This document shows, in pieces, positions 52,730-60,588 of a DNA stretch of 64,000 nucleotides. The DNA is taken from positions 6,148,501 through 6,212,500 of the forward strand of contig NZ_JARUBJ010000002.1 of NCBI RefSeq assembly GCF_029626145.1, written 5' to 3'. Source of the DNA: Micromonospora sp. WMMD961. GTDB taxonomy: Bacteria > Actinomycetota > Actinomycetes > Mycobacteriales > Micromonosporaceae. The translations under genes and the position numbers were made by a program. A model generated the notes under the pieces. The model did not search any database and had not been told where the DNA came from. It worked only from the letters and a program-made list of their open reading frames with translations. Position 1 is the stretch's first letter. Each line of letters begins with the position of its first letter.

Positions 52730-53986
52730 TCAGACGCCCGCCGGGTAGGTCTCCATCTCGCCCGGAACCGCCGGGACCGGGAGCGGGTGCAGGGCTGTCG
52801 TATCGTCGCACCAGATGAAGGCGTCGTAACGGTCACCCAGGCGGGTCGGCACGTAGTTGCCCCAGGACTCGAACGACGGGTCGTAGACGACCCCGATCGC
52901 CCGATGGTCCGCGATGTCGGTGACCCAACCCGGCTGGTCGTCGCCACCGAAGATGAGGACCGCCCGCTCCGGCATCAGCTCGTGCAACCGCCGCTCGATC
53001 GACCCCTCCCGGGCCGGCGGCACCACCATCGCCTCGGGCGGCGAACCCCAGCGGGGAGCGGCGATCACCGTGCCCCGGTAACTACCGAAGCCGATCAGCG
53101 CCACCGCGTCGTCGCCGTGCCGTTCCCGGGCCAACTGTCCGATGTTGACCATTCCGTCGGCGGCCATGTCGGTGGCCCGGGCATCCCCGACGTGCGTGTT
53201 GTGCGCCCAGACGATCCCCCGGGCGTCCGGTCCGTACCGGTCCAGCAGCCGGTCCAGGGTGTCCTGCATGTGGGTGTCGCGGATGTTCCAGGAGTCCGGC
53301 CCGCCGGCCACCATCGCCCGGTAGTACCGCTCCGCGCCGGCCACCACCTCCGCGTTCTGCCAGGCCGAGAACCGATCCGGGCCGTCGGAGAGGGCGTGCT
53401 CGCGGGTGCGCGCGAGGAGCCGGACCACCTCCTCCTCGCACCGGGCGGAGACGAACCTGGAGGCCGCGCCGTACTCCTCGACCCTCTTGCCGTACGGCTC
53501 GAAGCAGCGGTACGCGTCCTGCGCCGCCTCCAGCGACTTCGGGTCCTCCTCCCCCAGGTAGTCGAAGATCGCCTGCATCGACTCCCAGAGGCTGTACACG
53601 TCGAGCCCGTGGAACCCGGCCCGTTGGTCCTCCGGCCGCTCCACGTTCCAGGCCCGCAACCAACGGGTGAACCGGCTCACCTCGGCGTTGGCCCACATCC
53701 ACGTCGGCCACCGCTCGAACTCGTCGAGCGCGAGCTGCGGTTCGAGCGCACCACCCGGCGCGGCAGTCACCGATCGGTGCACCCGGTCACAGTCCGGCCA
53801 GTCACCCTCCACCGCGACGAAGGAGAAGCCGCATTCCGCGATCAACCGGCGGGTGAGCTGCTCTCGCAACCGGTAGTAGTCGTAACTGCCGTGGGTGGAC
53901 TCGCCGATCATCACCATCCGGGCGTCCCGGACGCGCGACAGTAACGGGTCGAAATCGCTCGGCGCGCCGAGCCGCTGAACCAGCAT
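52730..53986 (-). CDS. Erythromycin esterase-like protein
   Basis: The 418-residue protein matches the EreA/succinoglycan-biosynthesis esterase family: VMIGESTHGSYDYYRLR with the catalytic-His context, FVAVEGDWPDCDRVHR, GFHGLDVYSLWESM and VWAHNTHVGDAR. True macrolide esterases are a small subset, so resistance is possible but not shown. ATG at 53986 begins the conserved part; a longer frame adds only Gly/Val-rich residues. It has no signal peptide. Confidence 0.85.
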   Translation of the reverse strand: MLVQRLGAPSDFDPLLSRVRDARMVMIGESTHGSYDYYRLREQLTRRLIAECGFSFVAVEGDWPDCDRVHRSVTAAPGGALEPQLALDEFERWPTWMWANAEVSRFTRWLRAWNVERPEDQRAGFHGLDVYSLWESMQAIFDYLGEEDPKSLEAAQDAYRCFEPYGKRVEEYGAASRFVSARCEEEVVRLLARTREHALSDGPDRFSAWQNAEVVAGAERYYRAMVAGGPDSWNIRDTHMQDTLDRLLDRYGPDARGIVWAHNTHVGDARATDMAADGMVNIGQLARERHGDDAVALIGFGSYRGTVIAAPRWGSPPEAMVVPPAREGSIERRLHELMPERAVLIFGGDDQPGWVTDIADHRAIGVVYDPSFESWGNYVPTRLGDRYDAFIWCDDTTALHPLPVPAVPGEMETYPAGV

Positions 53987-54080
53987 GCCAGCGGCTACCC
54001 GGCCGCCACTGCGACAAACCGTGGCCACGGCCCCGACCACCCACCCCCACCCGAACCCCTCCGGCACCGCCCTTCGGCCC

Positions 54081-54139
54081 GGTGATCAAGAGGTTTGCGT
54101 CGCGACACGCCGTGCCGGATGACGAACCTCTTGATCACC
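54081..54139. repeat. Palindrome of the GATCAAG family, probable terminator
   Basis: GGTGATCAAGAGGTT at 54081-54095 pairs with AACCTCTTGATCACC at 54125-54139 (15 bp); flanking GCGTC/GACG extends it. It follows the Gfo/Idh gene and precedes the esterase gene on the same strand. Confidence 0.7.
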
Positions 54140-54166
54140 GCGCGGAGCGGGGGCGCGGAGCGGGGG

Positions 54167-55072
54167 TCAGGCTGGGAGGGGGACGGTGCGGGATTCGGCG
54201 CGGGCGGTTTCGGCGGCGGCGATGATGCCGACCACCTCGCGGCCGAAGCGGACGTCGCAGCGGTGATCCCGCGTACCGGCCCGCACCTGCTCGATCAGTT
54301 GGTCGATGGCGACGCCGAACGCCGTCGCGGCGTCGTTCTCGCCGAACGGGACGTTCTCGATGCCGTTCTCGCCGTAGAACACGAACTCCCGGGTCATCGA
54401 CTCGGTCGGGGCGTCCAGGGAGAGCGAGGCGCTGCTCGTGGCACCGCCCTCGTGGGTGAGCAGCAGGTGCACCATGCCACTCGGCCCGTCCATCGCCGCC
54501 ACCTGGGTGACCCGGCCCAGCACGGGAAGGAGGATGGAGAGCGCGTGCGGGGCGATGTCCCAGAGCGCGCCGTGCTCCCGGCGCCACAACGAACCACCGT
54601 ACGGGCTGCCCTCCTGGAAGATCGAGGCGAACGCGGTGGTCCGGCCGTGCTGCCAACCCCCGGCGGCAGCGGTAGCGGCGAGGAACGCGGTCACGTTCGG
54701 CTGGAAGCGCTGGGTGAAGAAGACGACCGAGGCGACCTCGGACTGCTCGGCGGCGGCTACCACCCGGTCGGCGTCGGCCACGCTGAGCGCCAGCGGCTTG
54801 TCCAACAGCAGGTGCCGTCCGGCGGAGGCGGCCCGCACCGCGATGTCGGCCTGGACGTCCGGCGGCAGCGCGACGGCGACCGCCTCGCACTGCTCGATCA
54901 GGGCGTCGACGTCGGCGAAGGCGGGCACCCCGTACCGTTCGGCCAGTGCGGCGGCGCGCTCCGGGTTACGCCCCCACACCCCGACCAACTCCGCGTCCGG
55001 GTGTGCGTGCAACGCCTTTCCGTGCGTCTCGATCGCCCAGTGACCGGTGCCGAACAAGCCGAACCGCAGCAC
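54167..55072 (-). CDS. Gfo/Idh/MocA-family oxidoreductase
   Basis: The 301-residue protein has the Rossmann start FGLFGTGHWAIETHGKAL, the family motif LLLDKPLALSVADADRVV (EKP-like DKP Lys) and a C-terminal beta-sheet domain. It probably oxidises or reduces a sugar or cyclitol with NAD(P). GTG at 55072 is the start. No sugar transporter or kinase lies nearby, so the substrate is open. Confidence 0.87.
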   Translation of the reverse strand: MLRFGLFGTGHWAIETHGKALHAHPDAELVGVWGRNPERAAALAERYGVPAFADVDALIEQCEAVAVALPPDVQADIAVRAASAGRHLLLDKPLALSVADADRVVAAAEQSEVASVVFFTQRFQPNVTAFLAATAAAGGWQHGRTTAFASIFQEGSPYGGSLWRREHGALWDIAPHALSILLPVLGRVTQVAAMDGPSGMVHLLLTHEGGATSSASLSLDAPTESMTREFVFYGENGIENVPFGENDAATAFGVAIDQLIEQVRAGTRDHRCDVRFGREVVGIIAAAETARAESRTVPLPA

Positions 55073-55307
55073 GTGTACCTCCGCTTTTCCCCCGCCGCGG
55101 CGACGCCACGGACGTGATCCACGCTAGTCGCCCCGGCGGGGACATCGGCGGCGGGTCGACCAACCGGAGCAGCTCGGACCCCTCGCGGCACGGCGCTGAC
55201 CTGGCGTGGCGAGTGCCTGTAGAGCGGTAGACACAGCCGGCCCGGCTGCGGGGCGCCAGTCGCAGCGCGCCCGGCTGCGGGCTCCGGTCGCAGCCGGGCC
55301 CGCCGCT

Positions 55308-55420
55308 CGCAGCCCGCCGGTCGCAGCCCGCCGCCCGCAGCCCGCCGCCCGCAGCCCGCCGCCCGCCGCCCGCAGCCCGCCGCCCGCAGCCCGCCGCCCG
55401 CAGCCCGCCGCCCGCAGCCG
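55308..55420. repeat. 14-bp minisatellite, about eight copies
   Basis: The unit CGCAGCCCGCCGCC repeats in tandem from 55308, with one CGCCGCC half-unit in the middle and a first copy ending in GGT. It contains no A except one per unit. It lies about 240 bp upstream of the Gfo/Idh start. Confidence 0.85.
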
Positions 55421-55483
55421 GGGACGTCGCGCTGCCAGCGTGATCTCGACGCCGATGGCGTGGTACGGCCGGCGACGGCCCGC

Positions 55484-55532
55484 AGATCTTGGAAACTTTC
55501 CGTTCCGCGCGAACGGAAAGTGTCCAAGATCT
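55484..55532. repeat. 22-bp near-perfect inverted repeat
   Basis: AGATCTTGGAAACTTTCC plus GTTC (55484-55505) pairs with 55511-55532 with one mismatch and a 5-nt loop. It is A/T-richer than its surroundings. It lies in a divergent region, so a terminator role is unlikely. Confidence 0.75.
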
Positions 55533-55630
55533 CACGACGCGCGGCCGAAGCAGCGCCGAGACGCGGCCGAAGCGCGGCGGGCGGTGCAGGACAGCCGGCC
55601 CGGCAGCGGTCAAGCCGAGACGCGGCCAAA

Positions 55631-55730
55631 CCGAGCAACAGCCCACAACCGAGCAACAGCCACAACCGAGCAACAGCCCACAACCGAGCAACAGCCCACA
55701 ACCGAGCAACAGCCCAGAGCCGAGCAGCGG
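55631..55730. repeat. 18-bp tandem repeat, five and a half copies
   Basis: The unit CCGAGCAACAGCCCACAA repeats from 55631; the second copy lacks one C (17 bp) and the last ones diverge. The 17-bp copy breaks any single reading frame through the array, which argues against coding. Confidence 0.85.
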
Positions 55731-55766
55731 TAATGCCCGGGTTCACCTGATTACTACGACGGTTAG

Positions 55767-55772
55767 TAGGCT
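55767..55772 (+). promoter_or_regulatory. Probable -10 box before a leader frame
   Basis: TAGGCT lies 6 nt before the GTG at 55779. It is the same hexamer as at 523-528 and suggests a leaderless start. Confidence 0.45.
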
Positions 55773-55778
55773 GTGCCG

Positions 55779-55811
55779 GTGACCGAGGCAACGACCGGGT
55801 GGGTCCGGTGA
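55779..55811 (+). CDS. Possible 10-residue leaderless leader peptide
   Basis: GTG at 55779 opens a 10-codon frame (VTEATTGWVR) whose TGA overlaps the GTG of the next gene by 4 nt. The TAGGCT box 6 nt upstream would start the mRNA at this GTG. If real, ribosomes finishing this peptide could reinitiate on the membrane-protein gene. It is too short for sequence evidence of its own. Confidence 0.3.
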   Translation: MTEATTGWVR

Positions 55812-56200
55812 CCAGCGTGGGCACCGACTCGCCGGTGGACGGGATCGTCGCGACGGTGTCGATCGTGCTGTCGCTACTCGTCGCGGCGTGGGCGCTGGTC
55901 GTGGCGGTGCGTCAACGACCACCGGACCGGGTGCAGTTCGCCGGTCTGGCCGTACTCGAAGTGTCGTTGCTCGTGTTGGGCGTGCTGGCGCTCGTCGCGG
56001 TGGGCGGCGGGGACCGGCCCGGCGAGCCCGGCGCCTTCTTCGGTTACCTGCTCACGCTGGTCTGCCTGCCGCCGCTGGCCTGGGTGCTGGCCCGGATGGA
56101 ACCGACCCGGTGGGGCTCGGCCATCGTGTGTGCGGTCTGCCTGGTGACCCCGGTGGTGGTGGTCCGGTTGCAGCAGACCTGGGAGGTGCTCGGTGGTTGA
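55808..56200 (+). CDS. Small four-helix membrane protein of unknown function
   Basis: A 130-residue hydrophobic protein with four helices (about 12-33, 42-62, 75-92, 103-120). GTG at 55808 is chosen for its 4-nt overlap with the leader frame; a GTG three codons earlier is possible. It overlaps the next gene by 8 nt. No family is recognised; the pair may form one membrane complex. Confidence 0.6.
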   Translation: MTSVGTDSPVDGIVATVSIVLSLLVAAWALVVAVRQRPPDRVQFAGLAVLEVSLLVLGVLALVAVGGGDRPGEPGAFFGYLLTLVCLPPLAWVLARMEPTRWGSAIVCAVCLVTPVVVVRLQQTWEVLGG

Positions 56201-56609
56201 GGCCGATCCGGCTCGGGGCCGCACGAACTCCGGCCCGGGCCGGCTACTGATCGCGGTGTACCTGCTCTTCGCCATCGCCGCGACGAGCCGGGCGGGTCTG
56301 CAGATCGCGACCAAGTTCGACGAGGCGCCGGTGGCGTACCTGCTGTCCGCGCTGGCCGCGCTCATCTACATCGTGGCGGCGGTGGGGCTGGCCCGGGCCG
56401 GGCACACCGGCCGACGGGTCGCGCTGGCCTGCTGCTCCGTGGAGCTGGTCGGCGTGGTCGCGGTCGGCATCCTGAGCCTCGTCGACAAGGAACTGTTCCC
56501 GGACGAGACGGTCTGGTCGCAGTTCGGCAGCGGGTACGGCTACATCCCGCTGGTGTTGCCGGTGCTCGGTCTGATCTGGCTCTGGCGCACCCGCCGCGCC
56601 CCCAGCTGA
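56193..56609 (+). CDS. Small membrane protein coupled to the preceding gene
   Basis: The 138-residue product has four helices (about 18-36, 47-68, 77-97, 116-132) and the charged external segment VDKELFPDETVWSQFGSGYG. Its GTG lies inside the end of the previous gene (8-nt overlap), so the two are translationally coupled. No domain is recognised. A hairpin terminator follows. Confidence 0.65.
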   Translation: MVEADPARGRTNSGPGRLLIAVYLLFAIAATSRAGLQIATKFDEAPVAYLLSALAALIYIVAAVGLARAGHTGRRVALACCSVELVGVVAVGILSLVDKELFPDETVWSQFGSGYGYIPLVLPVLGLIWLWRTRRAPS

Positions 56610-56610
56610 C

Positions 56611-56658
56611 CCGGCGGCGGGGCGCCCCCTACGCGAGGGAGCGCCCCCGCCGGGGGTA
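56611..56658. terminator. Imperfect hairpin between convergent genes
   Basis: CCGGCGG..GGGCGC.CCCT (56611-56630) pairs with AGGGAGCGCCCCCGCCGG (56636-56653) with a 2-nt bulge and one mismatch. It separates the membrane pair from the reductase gene. Confidence 0.6.
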
Positions 56659-56662
56659 CGGG

Positions 56663-57421
56663 TCAGTCCCGTGGGCCGCCGGCGACGTAGATGACCTGGC
56701 CGGAGACGAATCCCGCACCCTCGCTCGCCAGGAACGAGATGGTGTGCGCGACGTCCTCCGGCCGCCCCGGACGGCGCACCGGGATCTCGGCGGCGGCGTG
56801 CTTCTGGAAGTCGTCGAAGTCGACCTTCATCCGGGCGGCGGTGGCCGCCGTCATGTCGGTGACGATGAAGCCCGGCGCGACCGCGTTGACGGTCACCCCG
56901 AACGGCCCCAGCTCGATGGCGAGCGTCTTGGTGAAGCCCTGCAGGCCGGCCTTGGCGGCGGCGTAGTTCGCCTGGCCCCGGTTGCCCAGCGCGGAGGTGC
57001 TGGAGAGGTTGACGATGCGACCCCACTTGCGGTCCACCATGTGCTTCTGCGCGGCCTGGCTGAACAGGAACGCGCCGCGCAGGTGTACGCCCATCACGGT
57101 GTCCCAGTCGGCGCTGGTCATCTTGAAGAGCAGGTTGTCACGCAGCACGCCGGCGTTGTTGACCAGGACGGTCGGTGCGCCCAACTCGGTGGCGATCCGA
57201 TCCACGGCCGCCTCCACCTGCTCCCGGTCGGAGACGTCGGCGCCCACGCCGAGTGACCGGCCACCGGCGGCGGCGATGGCGTCCACCGTCTCCTTGGTTG
57301 CCGACTCCTCGATGTCGACCACGGCGACGGCCATCCCGTCGGCGGCCAACCGGCGGGCGGTGGCCGCCCCGATACCGCGTGCGGCTCCGGTGACGATGGC
57401 GACGCGGGGCTCCTCCGACAT
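56663..57421 (-). CDS. 3-oxoacyl-ACP reductase-like SDR (FabG family)
   Basis: A 252-residue SDR with AIVTGAARGIGAATARRLA, VLVNNAGVLRDNLLFKM, the catalytic IVNLSSTSALGNRGQANYAAAK (Ser, Tyr, Lys) and NAVAPGFIVTDMT. The NNAGVxRD(N/G) pattern is typical of FabG-type reductases acting on acyl or polyketide thioesters or secondary alcohols. There are no other fatty-acid genes nearby, so this is probably not the housekeeping FabG. Confidence 0.88.
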   Translation of the reverse strand: MSEEPRVAIVTGAARGIGAATARRLAADGMAVAVVDIEESATKETVDAIAAAGGRSLGVGADVSDREQVEAAVDRIATELGAPTVLVNNAGVLRDNLLFKMTSADWDTVMGVHLRGAFLFSQAAQKHMVDRKWGRIVNLSSTSALGNRGQANYAAAKAGLQGFTKTLAIELGPFGVTVNAVAPGFIVTDMTAATAARMKVDFDDFQKHAAAEIPVRRPGRPEDVAHTISFLASEGAGFVSGQVIYVAGGPRD

Positions 57422-57464
57422 GATTACCTCCGGGTAACTTGGGGTCGATCGAAGGAGCTTATCG

Positions 57465-59117
57465 TCAGCAGGCCGAGCCTCGGCATAGGCGAATCCACCG
57501 GTATCCGTGGCCGGAGACCTTCACCGCGCCGAGCTTGCCCAACTCGCCGTAGCCCCGATCGGCGAGCACGTCGATCGGGTGGTCGGCCTCGGGTTCGAGA
57601 CTGCTCAGGTCCACCTCGGCGTCGTCGGTGCCCAGGTTGTGCAGGAAGACCATCGTCCCGGTCGGCCCGTCGGCCCGGTGCGCGAGCACTCCGGGTGGCA
57701 CCGCCACGTCGATGTGGGTGGTCGAGCCGGAGCCGATCTCGGGGGCCTCGCGCAGCGTACGGATCATGCGCTCGAACCAGGCGAGCAGCGACTTCGGGTC
57801 GCCCCGCTGGGCGGTGACGTTGACGTTCTGGTAGCCGAACTCACCCTTGTCGATCACCGGGCGGACCAGCTTCTCCGGGTCCGCCGTGGAGAAGCCGGCG
57901 TTCGGCTGGTACGACCACTGCATCGGGGTACGGATCGCCTCCCGACCGGGCAGCGACAGGTCCTCGCCCATCCCGATCTCCTCGCCGTAGCGCAGCACCG
58001 GCGTGCCGCGCATCGAGAACTGCAGGGCGTACGCCAGTTCGAGGTGCCGCCGGTCGTTGCCGAGCATCGGGGCGAACCGGCGACGGATGCCCCGGTCGTA
58101 GATGCGCATCGTCTCGTCCGGACCGAACTGCGCGTACACCTGGTTGCGTTGTTCGGTGGTGAGCCGGGACAGGTCGATCTCGTCGTGGTTACGCAGGAAG
58201 GTGGCCCACTGCCCGCCGACCGGCAGTTTCGGGGTGTCCCGCAGCGCCTCGATCAACGACTCCGGGTCCTCCCGGGCCAGGGCGAGCATGAGCCGACCGT
58301 TGAGCATGAAGTCGAAGAGCATGTGGATCCGGTTGCCGGAGCCGCTGGCGTCGCCGAAGAACGTCGGTAGCTCGTCCGGCTCCACGTTCGCCTCGGCCAG
58401 CAGAACCGCGTCGCCGCGGCGCCACTGCACGTGCTGGCGCATCTCGGTGAGGAACTCGAAGTCCTTCGGAGAGTTCGGGTTGCCCGGCTCGGTCAGCTCG
58501 ATGATGAACGGCACCGCGTCCATCCGGAAGCCGGAGACGCCGAGCTGGAGCCAGAACGACATGATCTTCTTGACCTCGGCCCGGACCTGCGGGTTGGCGA
58601 AGTTGAGGTCCGGCTGGAACTTGTAGAACCGGTGGTAGAACCACGCCTTGGCGGTCCGGTCGTAACTCCAGGTCTCGTTCTGCTCGCCGGGGAAGACCAT
58701 GCCCTGGTGCCGGTCGTCCGGCTCGGTGTCGGACCAGACGTACCAGTCGCGGTACGGCGAGTCGGGCGAGGAGCGGGCGGACTGGAACCAGGGGTGCTCG
58801 TCGGACGTGTGGTTGACCACCAGGTCGATGATCACCCGGATGCCCCGGTTCTGCGCCTGGTGCAGCAACTCGGCGAAGTCGCCCAGGGTGCCGAAGCGCG
58901 GGTCCACGTTGTAGAAGTCGGTGACGTCGTAGCCGTCGTCACGGTTGGGCGACGGGTGGATCGGGTGCAGCCACAGGCAGGTCACCCCGAGACGGGCCAG
59001 ATAGTCCAGTCTCCCGATCAACCCTCGGATGTCACCGACCCCGTCTCCGTCGGAGTCGGCGTACGTGTCGATGTCGAGGCAGTAGACGACGGCTTCGGAA
59101 TACCAACGGTCACCCAT
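57465..59117 (-). CDS. GH13 alpha-glucan enzyme, trehalose synthase-like
   Basis: A 550-residue cytoplasmic TIM-barrel enzyme with the GH13 catalytic set: nucleophile Asp in GVSGFRMDAVPFI, acid Glu in AVLLAEANVEPDEL, and stabilising Asp in FLRNHDEIDL; DLVVNHTSDEHPWF is conserved region I. The order and wording (YADSDGDGVGDIRGL, PYRDWYVWSDTEPDD, QPDLNFANP) resemble TreS. A maltose-trehalose mutase or related alpha-glucosidase is likely. The start is the ATG at 59117; a longer frame overlaps the divergent DUF1349 gene. Confidence 0.88.
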   Translation of the reverse strand: MGDRWYSEAVVYCLDIDTYADSDGDGVGDIRGLIGRLDYLARLGVTCLWLHPIHPSPNRDDGYDVTDFYNVDPRFGTLGDFAELLHQAQNRGIRVIIDLVVNHTSDEHPWFQSARSSPDSPYRDWYVWSDTEPDDRHQGMVFPGEQNETWSYDRTAKAWFYHRFYKFQPDLNFANPQVRAEVKKIMSFWLQLGVSGFRMDAVPFIIELTEPGNPNSPKDFEFLTEMRQHVQWRRGDAVLLAEANVEPDELPTFFGDASGSGNRIHMLFDFMLNGRLMLALAREDPESLIEALRDTPKLPVGGQWATFLRNHDEIDLSRLTTEQRNQVYAQFGPDETMRIYDRGIRRRFAPMLGNDRRHLELAYALQFSMRGTPVLRYGEEIGMGEDLSLPGREAIRTPMQWSYQPNAGFSTADPEKLVRPVIDKGEFGYQNVNVTAQRGDPKSLLAWFERMIRTLREAPEIGSGSTTHIDVAVPPGVLAHRADGPTGTMVFLHNLGTDDAEVDLSSLEPEADHPIDVLADRGYGELGKLGAVKVSGHGYRWIRLCRGSAC

Positions 59118-59162
59118 GCCGAAGGAACATCTCCGAACGATCAGCGCCGCAAACCCTTGGTT

Positions 59163-59168
59163 TATCGT
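59163..59168 (+). promoter_or_regulatory. Probable -10 box of a leaderless transcript
   Basis: TATCGT lies 7 nt before the ATG at 59176 and there is no Shine-Dalgarno. Confidence 0.45.
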
Positions 59169-59175
59169 GCCGGTC

Positions 59176-59790
59176 ATGGGAAACGACCTCGTGCCGCCGA
59201 GCGAACCGATGGACTGGTCCGAGGGCAGGTGGCTGCACCCGCCGGTACGCGTCGAGAAGAGCCCGACCGGTGAGCTGGTCGTGGAACCGGCTGCGGGGAG
59301 CGACCTCTGGCGGCGGACCAGCTACGGGTTCGTCCACGACGACGCTCCGGCGCTGTTGGCGCCGCTTTCCGTGGGCGCGGCCATGGAGGTGAGCTTCCGG
59401 CTCGACTTCTCGGCGCAGTTCGACCAGGCCGGTGTGCTCGTCCGCGTCGACGAACGGACCTGGACCAAGGCCGGCGTCGAGATGAGTGACGGCGAGTCGC
59501 AACTCGGCGCGGTGGTGACCCGGGAGTTCTCCGACTGGTCGGTGTCGCCGGTGCCGGAGTGGTCGGGCCGGGAGGTGACCGTGCGGGTCAGCCGGGCCGG
59601 CGACGCGCTGACCGTCCGCGCCCGGGCCGACGAGGCGCCGTGGCGACTGGTCCGGCTCACTCCGCTGGACCCGGCGGCCGAGGCGCTGGCCGGGCCGTTC
59701 TGCTGCGCGCCGTCCCGCGCCGGCCTGACCGTGGTGTTCACTGGTTGGCGGCAGGGGCCGGCGGACACCGCGCTGCACCCGGAGCACTGA
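59176..59790 (+). CDS. DUF1349 family protein
   Basis: A 204-residue beta-sandwich-type protein (concanavalin-like) with WRRTSYGFVHDDAPALL, AQFDQAGVLVRVDERTWTKAG and FTGWRQGP, the DUF1349 pattern. It is cytoplasmic, with no signal peptide, and may bind carbohydrate. The start at 59176 is preferred because a -10-like box lies 7 nt upstream and the earlier ATG at 59116 overlaps the divergent GH13 start. Family function is not established. Confidence 0.82.
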   Translation: MGNDLVPPSEPMDWSEGRWLHPPVRVEKSPTGELVVEPAAGSDLWRRTSYGFVHDDAPALLAPLSVGAAMEVSFRLDFSAQFDQAGVLVRVDERTWTKAGVEMSDGESQLGAVVTREFSDWSVSPVPEWSGREVTVRVSRAGDALTVRARADEAPWRLVRLTPLDPAAEALAGPFCCAPSRAGLTVVFTGWRQGPADTALHPEH

Positions 59791-59875
59791 CCGCGGGTGT
59801 AGCAACGGCTGCAGTGGGTATGACCACCCGATCCCCGGGAGCACACTGCCCGGAAGCCCACGCGGAAGGACGACC

Positions 59876-60547
59876 ATGGCGTACGCCCGGAGCGGCGACC
59901 CGTCCGAGTTCACCGGGCTGACCGGTTGGGTGGCCTCGGTGATCGAGGCGATGGGCCCGGTCGGCGTGGCGCTGCTGGTGGCGTTGGAGAGCATCGTCCC
60001 ACCCATCCCCAGCGAGATCGTGTTGGCGATGGCCGGCTTCCTGGCTCACGAGGGCCAGTTCAACGTGGTGGTCGTGGTGGTGGCCGCGACTGTCGGTTCG
60101 CTCGTCGGTGCGCTGGTGCTCTACTGGCTCGGCGCGGCGCTCGGCGAGGAACGGCTGAAGCGTTGGCTGGACCGCATTCCGCTGGTGGACCGCGACGACC
60201 TGGAGAGGGCCGACCGCTGGTTCGAGCGGCACGGCCGGTGGGCGGTGTTGATCGGCCGGGTGGTGCCGGTGGTCCGCAGTCTGGTCTCCGTGCCGGCCGG
60301 CGCCAACCGGATGCCGCTGGGCCAGTTCATCCTGTTCACCACGATCGGCAGTGGGGTGTGGAACGGTCTGATCGTGGGGGCCGGCTACGCGCTGGGCAGC
60401 CGGTGGCAGGACGTCGAGCGCTACAGCGACTGGTTCAACTACGCGATCGTCGCGGTCTTCGTGGTGCTGGTTGTCGCCTGGGTGGTCCGTAAGCTACGGC
60501 GACGTCGGGACCGCGACGACCGGCGGTCGGTGACCGCCGGTCGCTGA
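59876..60547 (+). CDS. DedA-family membrane protein
   Basis: DedA proteins are inner-membrane transporters or scramblases, some of which flip undecaprenyl phosphate. The 223-residue protein has the amphipathic re-entrant segment ESIVPPIPSEIVLAMAGFLA and the conserved RVVPVVRSLVSVPAGANRM, with the C-terminus Arg-rich. GGAAGGACGACC precedes the ATG. It follows DUF1349 by 85 nt on the same strand. Confidence 0.93.
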   Translation: MAYARSGDPSEFTGLTGWVASVIEAMGPVGVALLVALESIVPPIPSEIVLAMAGFLAHEGQFNVVVVVVAATVGSLVGALVLYWLGAALGEERLKRWLDRIPLVDRDDLERADRWFERHGRWAVLIGRVVPVVRSLVSVPAGANRMPLGQFILFTTIGSGVWNGLIVGAGYALGSRWQDVERYSDWFNYAIVAVFVVLVVAWVVRKLRRRRDRDDRRSVTAGR

Positions 60548-60588
60548 TCCGCGTCACCGCTGGCGCTTGCACACGCCGGCGGCGGTGG

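Larger units (their letters stand above)
55073..55778. other. Gene-free, repeat-rich divergent spacer
   Basis: About 700 bp between the Gfo/Idh gene and the next small genes. Open frames here are low-complexity products of the repeats (Ala/Arg-Pro or QQPTTEQ strings) without ribosome sites. It contains a 14-bp minisatellite, a 22-bp inverted repeat and an 18-bp tandem repeat, listed separately. Confidence 0.7.

Noticed and set aside
55308..55730. Possible CRISPR array
   Set aside because: The units are tandem with no unique spacers and no cas genes are near.
55206..55824. Open frames through the repeat region, encoding QQPTTEQ or LWAVAR strings
   Set aside because: Products are pure repeat translation, one repeat unit has 17 bp and shifts the frame, and no ribosome site is seen.
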